Below, piece by piece: positions 30,246-41,636 of a stretch of DNA of 64,000 nucleotides. The position numbers were made by a program, and so were the translations under genes. The notes beneath the pieces are model-generated. The model did no database searches. It was not told where the DNA came from and was given only the letters and a program-made list of their open reading frames with translations. Numbering within the stretch: position 1 is the stretch's first letter; each line of letters starts with the position of its first letter. Source of the DNA: Lineus longissimus (lineage: Eukaryota; Nemertea; Pilidiophora; Heteronemertea; Lineidae). Location of the stretch: assembly GCF_910592395.1 (NCBI RefSeq), contig NC_088315.1, positions 18,459,808 to 18,523,807 on the forward strand. Reading direction: 5' to 3'.

Positions 30246-31987
30246 ACCGCTGCCATCCCTGCTTGCCCCTATGTTCCACCACTTGAAGTATCACACTTAT
30301 GCTGATCTCCAATGATTTTCACCAGTGTTCCAAGGCACTTTTGGACCTGGTTTGTGAATTTCAGGCAGGCCTATGGTTTCAACTTGTTGTCCTTCCGATA
30401 CGTTAATACCGATCCAGATGGCCAAAGCAAGCCAGTAGGGAAGGGAAGGTTGAAGGTTCGAGCTCCACGGAACTCTTTTCAATATATTTTGATTGGCCAG
30501 CTGCTAGCTAGCTAGATATAGCGCGTAACTGCTGCCTTACCAAGCGCCTAGTATTAGAGATAGGAGAGTGGAAGTAAAGAGCGTCTCAGCGACAGCATGA
30601 GGAAACCAGCCCTGTAAAAATTATCTCCTAACCATCCCCCACCAACTAATGGAAAATGCCTTAGATGCCGGGGGGGGGGGATGGATATTTGATGAGGGGA
30701 GAGTTTCTGAGGAATAGTTTATTGACTTGGCTGAAACGGAGTCACATTCTGTAGTTTTTTAAGATAAATTGGTGAAATTTATAACTTTTTTACAAGACGA
30801 TCTTTGTCGTTGTGAATAAAGAGAACGTTCTCTTTCCACTTTGACCGCGGAAAAATATTCATATGGCGCCCCATAGAAAATGAATCGGCATTCCTCCATA
30901 CGATTTTGTACATTGCCGAATACACAGCGAGGGTTGCCGAGTTTGAGAATTTATAAATCCGCACCGCATGCACGTGGATCTGTTTGTTTTCACCTTTTTG
31001 CATGTTTTGAAGTTGAAAACACTTAAGGTAACTTAGACATGGTTGTAGAGTAGATTGTTGTGGTCAAGATGAAATATGTATTTTCATTGTTTATCGATGA
31101 TTTATGAATGGAAAAAGAAATAATTCACTTCCAATTTCAGTCCCCAACATTTACCTCCAATGTTCAGTGTAGTGTAGAAAGAGAAAATGTCCCCCAGGAA
31201 ATAGTGTCCGGCACTATCGTGTTCTGTCGGTTTATCTATGGTATATGGTTCTATTCTAGGAGCGACTTAGCCTCAATTAGAGTGACGAAATTAATAGGCC
31301 TAAAGGGCATTTATACAGCAAAAGAGCGGCAGTGAATTCTTCAGTTGTTGAGTCGGCCCCTTGCCCTGGCCCTGCCCTACTCTACGCCTACGTCTATGCT
31401 CTCTCAGGTGCTGCACCCAGACAAAATCATTTTTCGGTTTTAGCACTCGGACAAAAAGTTAGCACCCGGACAGCTTCATAGAGTTGGTAATTGATTTATT
31501 GTTGGGGCTCCTGGAAAGATTTTGCTGCCAGTTAGGACAGAATTGAAATTAAGTCATGGAGAGTTCTATAATATCACAATATCCTTATTACAACCTGTCA
31601 TGGAGAACACTGGGCCCTGCAGGTGTGCAGAAAGACCCGCCACCTGTGCATAAGTGTCATTCAAGTGTTGGAATGACTTGCACCAGGTGAACGAAATACC
31701 TATTGTATTTTGATGGGTGGTTTGAGTGATTGTCGATACTGATTGATCATGAAAGGATTTTTATATAATAGTCTGAATAATAGTTTTTAATTTTGTCTGC
31801 AGCTGTTGTATTCTTAAAGGGAACTGGAACCGCCGAGCGATTTATTCAACTTTTCCTACCCTTGAAATTGGCATTCACTTCGTTGTGAAAGAGTTCTAAT
31901 TGCTTTAGGTTTTCAAGTTCTAGCCAAAATGGTTGTGCCTCTGGTCAACCCTTAATCGAATGTGAATAAATTTCGTCCATTTCAGCC
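30246..31987. other. Intergenic / 5' region of FKBP3
   Basis: No coding exon was recognised on either strand. A G run lies near 30669. The FKBP3 start codon follows two bases after a good 3' splice site ('catttcag|ccATG'), so an untranslated first exon may lie here. The upstream exons expected for SLC25A43 were looked for and not seen. Confidence 0.4.
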
Positions 31988-34900
31988 ATGGCAGACAATG
32001 ACGTGACACCGAAGTACACTCCCGAGCAGCTGGCAGGCGATGGGGTCAGCAAGAAGGAGCTGTGTGGATATCTGCAGGAAATTGCTTCATTCCAGGTTTG
32101 TTCTTTAATTAGGCTTTTAATGGAAAAATGTCTTTTTCCAATCTTCCATCACAATGGCTGATATTCATAAAAGACTAGTAAATGCTTTTACTTAAAACTT
32201 CATGTACATTTACACTAGCCATCTCTGTAGAAAACTGTAGTAAAAGCATTTACTAGTCTTTATAAATATTAGGCAATATTTTTTTGGGGGGGGGGTAAAA
32301 ATGAGACTCCTTAATTTCATTTTTCCACATCTTCCATCACAATGGCTGATATTCATAAAAGACTAATAAATGCTTTTACTTTAAACTTCATGTACATTTA
32401 TACTAGCCATCTCTGTAGAAAACTGTAGTAAAAGCATTTACTAGTCTTTATAAATACATGTATTAGCCAATATTTTTTGGGGGGGGTAAAAATGAGACTC
32501 CTTGATTTCTTTTTTCCACCTCAAAAATGCAAAGGAAGCGGACACTGTTTAAAGATTTATTCTCCAAGTGCTAAATATTGGTATTCTGGCATATGAAAAA
32601 CTTGAGATCATCATCAACAAGCGAGTCTGTTGTATGCAGGGCCATTTCAGTTCAGCTGGGATGGCTAATTTTGGTGTAATATATTTCCAATTGCTCTATG
32701 GTATTATCTGTTTGCAAAAAATTCCTCTGAACACCATCATCGTGGCAACAGGACTTCAAACTTGTGGGGACATTCTCAAAGTCCAACCGGAAAAAACGTT
32801 CTATCTTTTTTCAGTGGTCGAAAAATAGGGGGTTCAGGTGGGTGGGCTACCCTTGGATCCGCCCTTGAGTGGTATTTAATTTAGAACGGTGGTACAAATA
32901 TTGCTCTTTCTTACTAAGTAACCGGACACTAGCATGATCTGCAATAATGCAATTTCATTCTGCTTCAGTTCATGCAAACGAATGGTCTCAAGGGATCCCT
33001 AGCCAACGTTGCCAAGAAGAAATCTAAAACTCAACTGATTGAGGACCACAATAAATTGTTTGAAGAAAAGGTAAATATATGTTTCGAATTTGACCCAAAG
33101 GCCCCCCCCCCCCAAAGGGAAAATGTATAAGTAAGCTGAATCACTGGTCATGTGAAATCCCCTTTCAAATAGACCGCTTTTGAAAACAAATTTCGGCCAT
33201 TTTGAAAAGGAGTTTTCACAGGCACCGTAAGTTTACCATGACATAAAAGTTTAATAGACAGCTTGCGAAAACAAATTTCGGCTATTTTGAAAAGGCCTTT
33301 TCATAGGCAGCGTAAGTTTACCATGACATTGAAGTCATGTTTTAAATCAATCAGCACCGAAAGCATTCAAAATATGTGACTCGCTCTACCAAAACTAGGC
33401 GCTTGTCGTATCTGAACTTGACAGGTTGATACGGACTTGTTGTTCATTTCCCTATTGTAGACCTTTTGTGAAATCTATCACAAACTGATTTGGTCACATT
33501 CAACAAAAGGTCTACAATAGGGAAATGAACAACAAGTCCGTATCAAACTGTCAAGTTCAGATGCGACAAGCGCCTAGTTTTGGTAGAGCGGGTCACATAT
33601 CATGAAAATTGGAAGACATGCACAGCTTCAAGTAAATTGCTTGAATAAGCTTGTCTATTTGTACTCCTATTCCATGGTATAAAAGGTCTTTTCAAAATGG
33701 CCGAATTTTATTTACGCAGGTCGTCCGTTGATTTCTCCATTTTTTGTCCACAGGCGTTCAGGAAGGAGGGAGAGGAAGACACGACGCAGAAGAAGACGGC
33801 TGATGTGAAAACGATTACTGAAGACACGAAGAAACTTACTGTGCAAGAGGTGAGTCTGAACCATCGGTTGTTGTTAAAAGTGTCCCTGCATGAGCCCAGT
33901 CCTACCCCTTCGCAGTGGAGTAAATACCGCGTCGCGCCTAAAAATGATGTCATTTCACAGAAATATGCTAAAATTGAGACATCAGAAAATGAAGTGGTTG
34001 ATCTTCTTCTTCTTCTCGTTCGCTCTAGACAGTCAAGTCCGATCTTCTGATGTATTCTATGGTGTTTCGCAGCTGTTGGAGGTCTCCATAGAGCTGGTCT
34101 TGTAGGCTGGTACCTTCTGGCCAGATGTCTTTTCTCAGAGCTGCCAATCTCGCACATCTTGTCAGGATGTGTGCCACGGTCATCGGTTCCGTGGCACATG
34201 GGCACATGGGTTGATGAACTGATGTGATTACAATATCATTTGTGGAGTGTCTGATTTAGTTATCACAATATTTATCAGTGAAAACTGCCTAAACAGTGCT
34301 AACAATGTTACACACGATTTCCTGATCAGTTTTGCTTAAATTTAATGATATCCGAGTCGTGAATAATTGATATCAAGCTTAAAATCTAGTGATGTCTATT
34401 GCCTTATGATGAAAGAATTTTATCTGATGTACCTTGCCGAAATACACGTCAGTCTGAAGGCAACTGGATGAGATCCTGGGAAGTGCAGCGTGTGTGATAA
34501 TATGCTATTGGTGAATGGTAAGGACGTCTCTTTTCTGTTATCCTGTCATTCTGATTTTTTTTCTGCGTGCAGCCCGAGGAAGGTCCTCCAAAGTATGAAA
34601 AGCGAATTCTCAAGAAGGGAAACAAGCGCGATTATCCAAAGAAAGGCGACACCATTGAAGTCTGGTATACAGGAAAATTACCAAATGGAGACGTCTTTGA
34701 TACCAATGTCACTAGCAGTAAGTAAACGTACACCTCGAGGCCTAGTTTGTTGGGTCCAAGGTTCAAGTCTACTCGGGTTGCTGCCTTGGCAAGCAATATG
34801 GCAGTGCAGTTAGCGTTACCATGGCGCTAGCCTATCTGTTGCCAAGCGATATCGAATTTAGCTGCAGTCTGACTCCGAAGTATTTTGCCTAAATATTTAT

Positions 34901-37900
34901 AAGCTTAAAATCTAGTGATGTCTATTGCCTAATGATGAAAGAATTTTATCTGATGTACCTTGTCGAGATACACGTCAGTCTGAAGGCAACTGTGACATGC
35001 AGAGGTAGCAAGCTCAAATAAGTCATTCTTGATATCAGAATATCAAGTTACCAGGCTCTCGAGTTGCCTCAGATCAATATCGTCAGGTCCAGTCAGATTC
35101 TAGTACTGATGCAAATTGCCTGTATTATCACTGGAATGCAGCTGATCTTCGGCAAAAGGTTGAAATGGGGATTATAGTCGGAAGCCAAGGCCAGGCTAAA
35201 AGTTATAAAGAATCATTATCTTGACCCTTTAACTGCCAAATATCTCTATGGAGAGCATAAGGGGTCCACGACTCCGCACCAGCTAGCCCTGTGACCCCTT
35301 GGCAACTCCTAGTCCTACCTTGTCTTGTTTAGTGCTTGCCTTTCCAGATCCACAGTCCTCCCCTAGGTTTCCCCTTCAATTTCCCTTGGTTCCTGGTGGT
35401 GTCCATTGCAGAACTCTGTGGCGAACTATGTTGCCAGATATCAAACGAGGCCTATTGAATCTGATCCTAAAGGGTTTTGCCTAGTGTGGCGAACTATGTT
35501 GCCAGATATCAAACTAGGCCTATTGAATCTGATCCTAAAGGGTTTTACCTAGTGTGGCGAACTATGTTGCCAGATATCAAACTAGGCCTATTGAATCTGA
35601 TCCTAAAGGGATTTGCCTAGTGTGGCGAACTATGTTGCCAGATATCAAACTAGGCCTATTGAATCTGATCCTAAAGGCATGAAAGGGATTTGCCTAGTGT
35701 GGTGAACTATGTTGCCAGATATCAAACTGGGCCTGTTGAATCTGATCCTAAAGGGTTTTGCCTAGTGTGGCGAACTATGTTGCCTGATATCAAACTAGGC
35801 CTATTGAATCTGATCCTAAAGGGTTTTGCCTAAGTGATATGTGGGTCATGAGAGTTAAAGTCAAGTATTAGTAATGTCTATTGCCTCATGATGAAAAAAC
35901 TTGATCTGATATCCCTTGCAGAGATACACGTCAGTCTGAAGGCAAATCTGACATGATGATATAACAAGATTCAGTTCAGGGGGATACACTCCTAGTCGCT
36001 TAACACTATGAAATCCAGGATAAACTCCGGGCTGAGGAGAATAGAAGGAATGAATAGAAATACATGTACTTATATAGGGCGCCTTTCCGTGGTCCACCAC
36101 GCTCAAGGCGCCACCCCCCCCCCCCCAAATAGTCCTCAAACAAGGTGGTTTTGAGTTGCCTCTTAAATGATGTTTCTGGCAGAGCTCTGATGGAAAAAGG
36201 AAGTTTGTTCCACAGGTATGGGCCACAGCATGAGAAGCTGCAGTCACCACACCTGGACTTAGTTCTACTGATTTTCAGCGCGTTGAACGTGCCGCTTGTC
36301 GCCACTAGCAAATCTGACAGGTACATCGGACCCCACTGCTCACTACTGTCTTGTGTACAAGAGTCAGAATTTTGTAAATGACTCTTGCCTTGACAGGAAG
36401 CCAATGGAGCTCGCGGAGCAGTGGGGATGAGCCATTCGCCCCGCAGACTAACTAACAACGCTCGCGCTTCACAACAATCGTAATTCAATTCAAAATTTAT
36501 GTTTGAAGGCGTCTTACATCAATGTGAGGTCGTGTTCTTTGGCGATAAAACCCCTGCCACTCCGCTGCTCTACTCCCCTACAGTAATGAAACCAACTCTG
36601 CCTAAAGTTGAGGCCATCTTCTTATTCTGTTGACACATTTTAGCGTGATTTCTGACAATTATTTCTCTCTCTTTTGTTTTGCACACCAATGCTTGACCCT
36701 AGCTTGAAAAATGTGCGCAGATTGAGATTGTGCATATTTATACTTTTGGGATATCAAACTTGGCTTTTATTTGATGCTGATGGGTTTTGTCTATTTAATG
36801 GGTGATATGAATAAAGACTAGCAAATGCTTTTATCTAAATCTCCATGTACATTTACACTAGGCCTTTCTGTACAAAACCGGAGTAAAAGCATTTGCTAGT
36901 CTTTATTCATATCACCCAATATCTGGGACATGAATACTCAATATCAAGCTAAAAATCTAGTGATGTCTATTGCCTAATGATGAAAAATTTGATCGGATGT
37001 ACCTTGACGAGATACACGTCAGTCTGAAGGCATATTTGACGTCTTATTTTCACCAGAAATTTCAGTAGGTGGCTTTTGGTTTATAGTTATAGAAGGGTGG
37101 TATCGTTGTTTGCAATGTGTCTGCAGTCAATTTTCAGATGATAGCCAGTTGTTTGGGAGGTAATCCCAGTAGTTTGTTACTCAAGTCTTATTTTCTCTAA
37201 ATTTTCAGCAAAGAAGACCAAGAAAATCCCCTTAAGATTCAAAGTTGGTTCTGGTAAAGTAATCAAGGGGGTAAGATTAGAAATCTATACAGTGTAATGA
37301 TACTCTAGATTCGCCGATCTAAGACTGCTTCAATAATTGCTATGAAATCGACACTGACGCCAAGCTGAAACTGACATCCTTGGATAATTTCGTGTCAACA
37401 ACTATACAAATACAGTGGAACCCCGGTAACACGACCACCCAAGGGACTAAGCCGAAGTGGTCGTGTTACCGGGGTGGTCGCGTTAGTGAATTTAAGAATC
37501 ATAAGTAGGTTTTCCCGCCAAAACATCGTCCTGCTGTGTGTACATTGACATGCATGAATGACTACGCCACCGGGTGATTCGATAATTTTGTGTGTATATT
37601 ACGAATAAAAAATCATTTTCTTGAGTGTTTTGCGTTTAATTTGCAACTTATGTAAATGAGTAAATAAACTGACGAGAGCTAATTAGACCAAACATTACAT
37701 TAAAACTTGAGCATGCTAATTAGAACAAGCATGTAATTCACACCATCAGCAGCTGCCCTTCTTGATGTCAAGCTAATATTCCCGCTAACATTGAGAGAGG
37801 TGATGTGAGAAGATGTTGAGAATTCTTCCTGATGTCTTCCTGCTTTAACTTCAGCCAATTTGAACTGGTACTGATTAAATCATCTTTTTAATAACGTATT

Positions 37901-39734
37901 TTATCAACATTACGACGTAGTAAGCATTCTTTACTTTGAGTATCGGTACTCTTACTAATCAACATAATTGATTTGTCCTAAAAACTACGTGTGCATGCCT
38001 CTTGACATCATTTAATACTAAATGATGAAAACACAAACCGTGAGTCGAAAAGAAAGTTTATTCTTCATTTTATTTGCGTTTACATTTGATCAAACTCACT
38101 TACACATCATTTATTTTCATATGGATTCCCATGTGTTCGAGGTGCTAATTATCAACACGGATTTGCGAGAAGGTGCCAATTGATACGATGCGGTCATGGT
38201 TGATTACGGCAATTAGGCCTCATGGTCGCGTTAGCGGGGTTAATTTGCAGTTTGGGACCGACCAAGCTGGTGGTCGCGGTCTGGGTACCGGGGTGGTCGT
38301 GTTAGCGAGGGCCAGTTAATGGGAATTAGAGAGAAAACCATTCGGGACCGGAGAATTTTGGTCGTGTTCGCGGGGTGGTTGCGTTACTGAGGTGGTCGCC
38401 GACCGGGGTTCCACTGTACAATCAAAGCAGCAGAAGAACTTAACCCTTTAGCTGCTGCAGCCATTTTTCACCTCGCGCTGCCGTGGGCTGACAATGGATA
38501 CCAATAATGATCAGTCAAGCTTACTTATATCGAAATGGTCAAAACTATTCAAAAATGTCGCCATCTGTACTATTCGGATGAAACTAATAATCCTGGAGTG
38601 CCCAGTTTGGCGTGTTAAGAGAGGGTGGGCCGAAACGATGGTGAATTGGTTATGACGTGCAATGCACGTCACCGGCACGAAATGGAACTGCTTACGTGAC
38701 GTACCATGCACGTCACCCGCAGTGAAAGAGTTGGGAGTTCTTGGTCATTGCTGTAAATGTATCTCTTCATCTTTGCAGTGGGATGAGGCAGTGAAGTCGA
38801 TGAGCTCGGGAGAGAAGTCCGAGTTTATCATCAAGTCCGAGTGGTGTTATGGAAAGAAAGGTCTAGAGGGGAGGTATCCTTTTTGTGAAGAAATTGTTAT
38901 GAGAATTCAGGGCCATGGTTAGTTATGGGTCCTGCAGGGTCTTTGTTATGTATAGTTGCCAGGGCCATGGTAAGTTATGGGTCCTGCAGGGTCTTTGTTA
39001 TGTATAGTTGCCAGGGCCATGGTAAGTTATGGGTCCTGCAGGGTCTTTGTTATGTATATTTGCCAGGGCATGGTAAGTTATGGGTCCTGCAGGGTCTTTG
39101 TTATGTATATTTGCCAGGGCCATGACCTAGTACACCTTGCTGCCTGGAGGTCTACTGACATGGCCCTCATAAGATCAACAGGTGAAGAGGAATTTCTGCT
39201 ATCCTGGATTTTAGAAGTGATCCATGTTGTGTAAACTGGGCTGGCATGTGGTTCCAACTGGGCCATTTGAAAGCAAACTTGATGGTCTGCTGATAGTTTT
39301 TCAATTTTGGCCATGGCAATCAATTCTGATCAAGATACAGCTTATGGAATGAGCAGGAACCTCTTCAATTAGTCGGATGTTAGATTTGCGTGGAGAGGTG
39401 GTTGGCTTCGACTCGGAGAGGGGGGAGATCCTCGGAGACGTGGCTGCAGATCCTCGGAGATGTGGCTGCAGATCCTCGGAGACGTGGCTGCAGATCCTCG
39501 GAGACGTGGCTGCAGATCCTCGGAGACGTGGCTGCAGATCCTCGGAGACGTGGCTGCAGATCCTCAGAGACGTGGCTGCTGATATTTGTAGATCACCATT
39601 CCATATTCAGTTCGACTAACTTCAACTTCTAGCAAATCAAATCAGTTGAACAATTTCTTAACCCTTACCTCAGTATCAAACCAAACACAGACCTGACTTT
39701 CGAGATCGAGCTCTATGCAATATTACAATGCTAA
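31988..39734 (+). CDS. FKBP3: FK506-binding protein 3 (FKBP25), nuclear peptidyl-prolyl isomerase
   Basis: Exons 31988-32095, 32969-33070, 33754-33849, 34573-34717, 37209-37270, 38779-38873 and 39674-39734 give 222 residues (human about 224). The N-terminal part (YTPEQLAGDGVSKKEL, then NVAKKKSKTQLIEDHNKLFE) matches the basic tilted-helix domain of FKBP25 that binds nucleic acid and chromatin factors. The C-terminal part is the FKBP isomerase domain (about residue 110 on): KYEKRILKKG, WYTGKLPNGDVFDTN, FKVGSGKVIKGWDEAV, GEKSEFIIKSEWCYGKKG and LTFEIEL. The family catalyses cis-trans proline isomerisation and binds rapamycin. The start has a Kozak-like 'gccATGg'. The last exon is tiny and is reached through an intron with a U12-type donor. 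An AATAAA lies at 39816-39821. Confidence 0.94.
32145..32510. mobile_element. TIR MITE (AGACTAGTAAATGCTTTTAC), copies 2 and 3, tandemly duplicated with flank
   Basis: Two ~120-bp foldback copies (about 32160-32276 and 32348-32470) share not only their arms but also the flanking 'tccatcacaatggctgatat' and 'gggtaaaaatgagactcctt'. The pair therefore arose by a ~187-bp tandem duplication, not by two insertions. FKBP3 intron 1. Confidence 0.8.
33372..33600. mobile_element. Foldback element (TATGTGACYCGCTCTACC ends), copy 2
   Basis: Same ~228-bp palindrome as 15505-15732, starting 'atatgtgactcgctctacca' and ending 'ttggtagagcgggtcacata'. Both arms contain 'ggtctacaatagggaaatga' or its complement. 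FKBP3 intron 2. Confidence 0.85.
34002..34207 (-). mobile_element. Non-LTR retrotransposon 3' tail (zinc-knuckle C terminus), copy 2
   Basis: Practically identical to 18604-18808, including the junction with the CTT repeat and the encoded CPCATEPMTVAHILTRCARL. FKBP3 intron 3, just after exon 3. Near-identity implies a recently active source element elsewhere. Confidence 0.75.
34370..34466. repeat. Local ~95-bp repeat, copy 1
   Basis: 'aaaatctagtgatgtctatt' ... 'acacgtcagtctgaaggcaa'. It occurs four times around FKBP3 exon 4 and intron 4: here, 34903-34992, 35862-35945 and 36948-37035. Confidence 0.75.
34903..34992. repeat. Local ~95-bp repeat, copy 2
   Basis: 'cttaaaatctagtgatgtct' through 'cacgtcagtctgaaggcaac'; nearly identical to copy 1. 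FKBP3 intron 4. Confidence 0.75.
35421..35835. repeat. 68-bp tandem repeat (about six copies)
   Basis: Unit 'gcgaactatgttgccagata' + 'tcaaactaggcctattgaat' + 'ctgatcctaaagggttttgc' + 'ctagtgtg'. Starts at 35421, 35489 and 35557 are exactly 68 bases apart, and a later copy carries an 8-bp insertion. FKBP3 intron 4. Confidence 0.9.
35862..35945. repeat. Local ~95-bp repeat, copy 3
   Basis: More diverged member: 'tagtaatgtctattgcctca' through 'cacgtcagtctgaaggcaaa'. It lies directly after the 68-bp tandem array. Confidence 0.7.
36040..36300 (-). mobile_element. CR1/L2-like retrotransposon 3' end
   Basis: The minus strand encodes CGPYLWNKLPFSIRALPETS, then FKRQLKTTLFEDYL. A 3' hairpin 'ggcgccttgagcgtgg..gcgcc' and 'tatataagtacatg' follow. 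A C run lies at about 36115-36126. 5'-truncated copy in FKBP3 intron 4. Confidence 0.7.
36801..36917. mobile_element. TIR MITE (AGACTAGYAAATGCTTTTA), copy 4
   Basis: Foldback with left 'gggtgatatgaataaagact' and right 'agtctttattcatatcaccc'. It is the cleanest copy of the family in FKBP3 intron 4, with extended terminal arms. Confidence 0.8.
36948..37035. repeat. Local ~95-bp repeat, copy 4
   Basis: 'aaaaatctagtgatgtctat' through 'cacgtcagtctgaaggcata'. Same family as 34370-34466. Confidence 0.75.
37413..38416. mobile_element. ~1.0-kb pogo/Tigger-like non-autonomous DNA transposon
   Basis: Ends CAGTGGAACCCCGGTAACAC and the inverted GACCGGGGTTCCACTG, with TA immediately outside both. Subterminal 'ggtcgtgttaccggggtggt' motifs are repeated near both ends. 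No transposase frame remains. TA duplication and CAGTGGAACC ends fit Tc1/mariner/pogo elements and resemble the MITE family seen 11 times here. FKBP3 intron 5. Confidence 0.75.
38440..38732. mobile_element. Possible piggyBac-type MITE (TTAACCCTTT..)
   Basis: Begins 'ttaaccctttagctgctgca' and ends 'acccgcagtgaaagagttgg', approximate inverted ends of the form CCCTTTMRCTGC. TTAA is present at the left and lost at the right. Contains short palindromes of 'gacgtgcaatgcacgtc'. FKBP3 intron 5, next to exon 6. Confidence 0.45.
38910..39123. repeat. 52-bp minisatellite (four copies)
   Basis: Unit 'agttatgggtcctgcagggt' + 'ctttgttatgtatagttgcc' + 'agggccatggta'. Copies start at 38921, 38973, 39025 and 39076. 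In FKBP3's last intron. Confidence 0.9.
39415..39585. repeat. 22-bp minisatellite (about seven copies)
   Basis: Unit 'cctcggagacgtggctgcag' + 'at', repeated with few changes. In FKBP3's last intron, about 90 bases before the last exon. Confidence 0.9.
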
Positions 39735-41636
39735 CAGTGCGGGGAGTGACACGGTGGAGAAGAAAACAGTTGGTCAGGATTATCTTTGGACAGTTTCTAC
39801 TTGAATTTCCTTTAAAATAAACAGGTTAAAACCCTAGCTGGTGCACTGTAAACTATTTACTTTTATATCGAATTATCATACATGTTGCAGGGCAAAAAAA
39901 CAAAGGCTTCCCTTGTGTTGTTTTATTCAGCAATGCCTGCAAGGCATGTACTGGGTGTTAAAAAATAATCTTGTTGAATTTAAAGATGAATCTTTTTTTT
40001 TTTTAAACAATGTTTTCTCAACTATTTCCTTTCCCGGGACAGACCAGCTCGGCGAGCTGGAAGGCTGGCCAGGTTCATGGCAGTCTGGGGAATGGTTTCT
40101 CCGGGGTGTCTATACAGGAGGTCGGTTACCAACCAACTATTTAAGACAGCTGCCTGAAATTCACATGACGCCATTAATCTACAGTGCACCCAGTCAGTGG
40201 GTTAAATCTGTGTTCATACTATCTTTTGTAATTATATTGTATAGATGCATCTATGCAACGTGTTAAGAAAAAGTGTACTTCCGATGTTTGAAAATTTGGT
40301 ACGGCAGGTTTTGTTGTGGTATGCTACGTACCATATTTCCAAGGAGCAGGACAAGTTTGCCGTTAAAGGGCTTGGGAGAGTTTTATCCGGTGAATTCCAT
40401 ATCAGAGTGGGTTAAAAATGCTGCGGGGCGGTAGGGGTTTAAACTGAAGCACGGATAAGAAAGTGCATCATTTGAAGAGGTTTATGTGATACTGAAATCT
40501 GGTCGGGGAGGGGGGGGGGGGGTAAGTCATCCTGGTTTTGTTATTTGGTGTGTTCATATGACTGTTGGACTTGAGAAGGAAAAAGATGAAGAAGAATTTG
40601 TTTTTATCAAAGCGCCAACACATATTGTGCTAGGCAGAGGTAGGGACAACTTGGGTGAGGGATTTAGAGGGCCAGGAGGATGATAATCCCCTGTGTGCTG
40701 CACATTTTCTACATAAAATGTAGAAACATTCCAAGAATACTGCAAGCTGGGTAAAATTCGTAACTGTTTTTATTTTTGCGATTTAGGAGGCAAACGCAAA
40801 TATTCGAATGCTAATGAGTTTAAAAACTCATTTATTTCAACTGTATTGTATCAACAATTAAATCTTCGGCATCAAACGTGGAATTCAGTCGACGCCGAAT
40901 GAAAAAATAAGCAAAATCGTGAACTTTTGGCTTAGCAAACATTACCTGGTTTTCAGTTAGCAGATGACAATTTGTATGCCTCTTACTTTGGTTCTTTCAG
41001 ATGTGCTATTATTTCAATATTTCATTGGTCACAATCGATACGACTGCTAGATAGTTTTCATCCCAAAGCTGTTGACACCTCAATTATGTGAAAACCAGAC
41101 TTTTTATGTTTACTTGCAAAAGATCCTGTTGTGATTGATATTTTGGCCATTTTTATACCCTCATTACGTTTTCAAGAATACTTGATTTTCCCCAGAACAG
41201 TGCAGAAGTTCATTCTCTTCTCAAAAGTCACTTTAGAACTAGTCGGGGGTTTAAATATTGGGGGCTTTTGAACTTTTTCCCTTGGGTTTATAACTTTTCT
41301 CCACATTCTTCGAGTTTTTGGTGTGTCCTGCCTCTGGATTTTGGTCTCTTTGGGAAATTGGAGACATTTTTCTAATGATTTTGTTTGCCGTGCTTGTGTT
41401 TGCTGGGTTTTATTAAAAACTGCAATAAAAAAGTCTTGTTGTGTCCTGTTATTCAATTCATGTTTAAATAAATGAATTGAATCCACACCTTGTTTGCTCT
41501 CATTTTGTCCATCTCATGTCCTTGGTCTTGTAAAGGGACTCTGTTGGCAGGAGCCAGGTAGGTACAAGTAAGTTACATCAAATCACCAATAGGGGTCTCT
41601 CTTTTCTCACAGTATATCGACACTTGCACCAGGAAT
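39735..41636. other. 3' flank of FKBP3; no further gene recognised
   Basis: The FKBP3 3' UTR runs to the AATAAA at 39816-39821. Beyond it no supported exon was found on either strand. A T run (about 39989-40002) and a G run (about 40507-40522) are present. Confidence 0.5.
39816..39821 (+). terminator. FKBP3: Poly(A) signal of FKBP3
   Basis: AATAAA 82 bases after the TAA stop, in the sense orientation. It is the first hexamer after the stop. Confidence 0.6.

Larger units (their letters stand above)
38874..39673 (+). other. FKBP3: Candidate U12-type (minor spliceosome) intron in FKBP3
   Basis: The donor is 'gtatcctttttg', matching the U12 consensus RTATCCTTT. The acceptor 'cctcag' is preceded 12 bases upstream by 'ttcttaac', close to the U12 branch-point consensus TCCTTAAC, and there is no long polypyrimidine tract. 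The intron is in phase 2, inside the GLEGS loop of the isomerase domain, and joining restores the conserved LTFEIEL strand and a stop. It hosts two minisatellites. Confidence 0.75.

Noticed and set aside
33708-34205. 165-codon minus frame over FKBP3 exon 3
   Set aside because: A chimera of the retrotransposon tail and the antisense of FKBP3 exon 3; not a gene.
36006-36488. 160-codon minus frame as a host gene
   Set aside because: Its only recognisable part is the reverse-transcriptase C-terminal signature, so it is annotated as a retrotransposon remnant.
39841-40266. 141-codon plus frame downstream of FKBP3
   Set aside because: It lies beyond the FKBP3 stop and poly(A) signal, has no recognised domain and includes a poly-T run coding Phe.
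41172-41486. 104-codon minus frame with basic composition
   Set aside because: No recognisable domain, no splice signals and no neighbouring exons; likely chance in AT-rich sequence.
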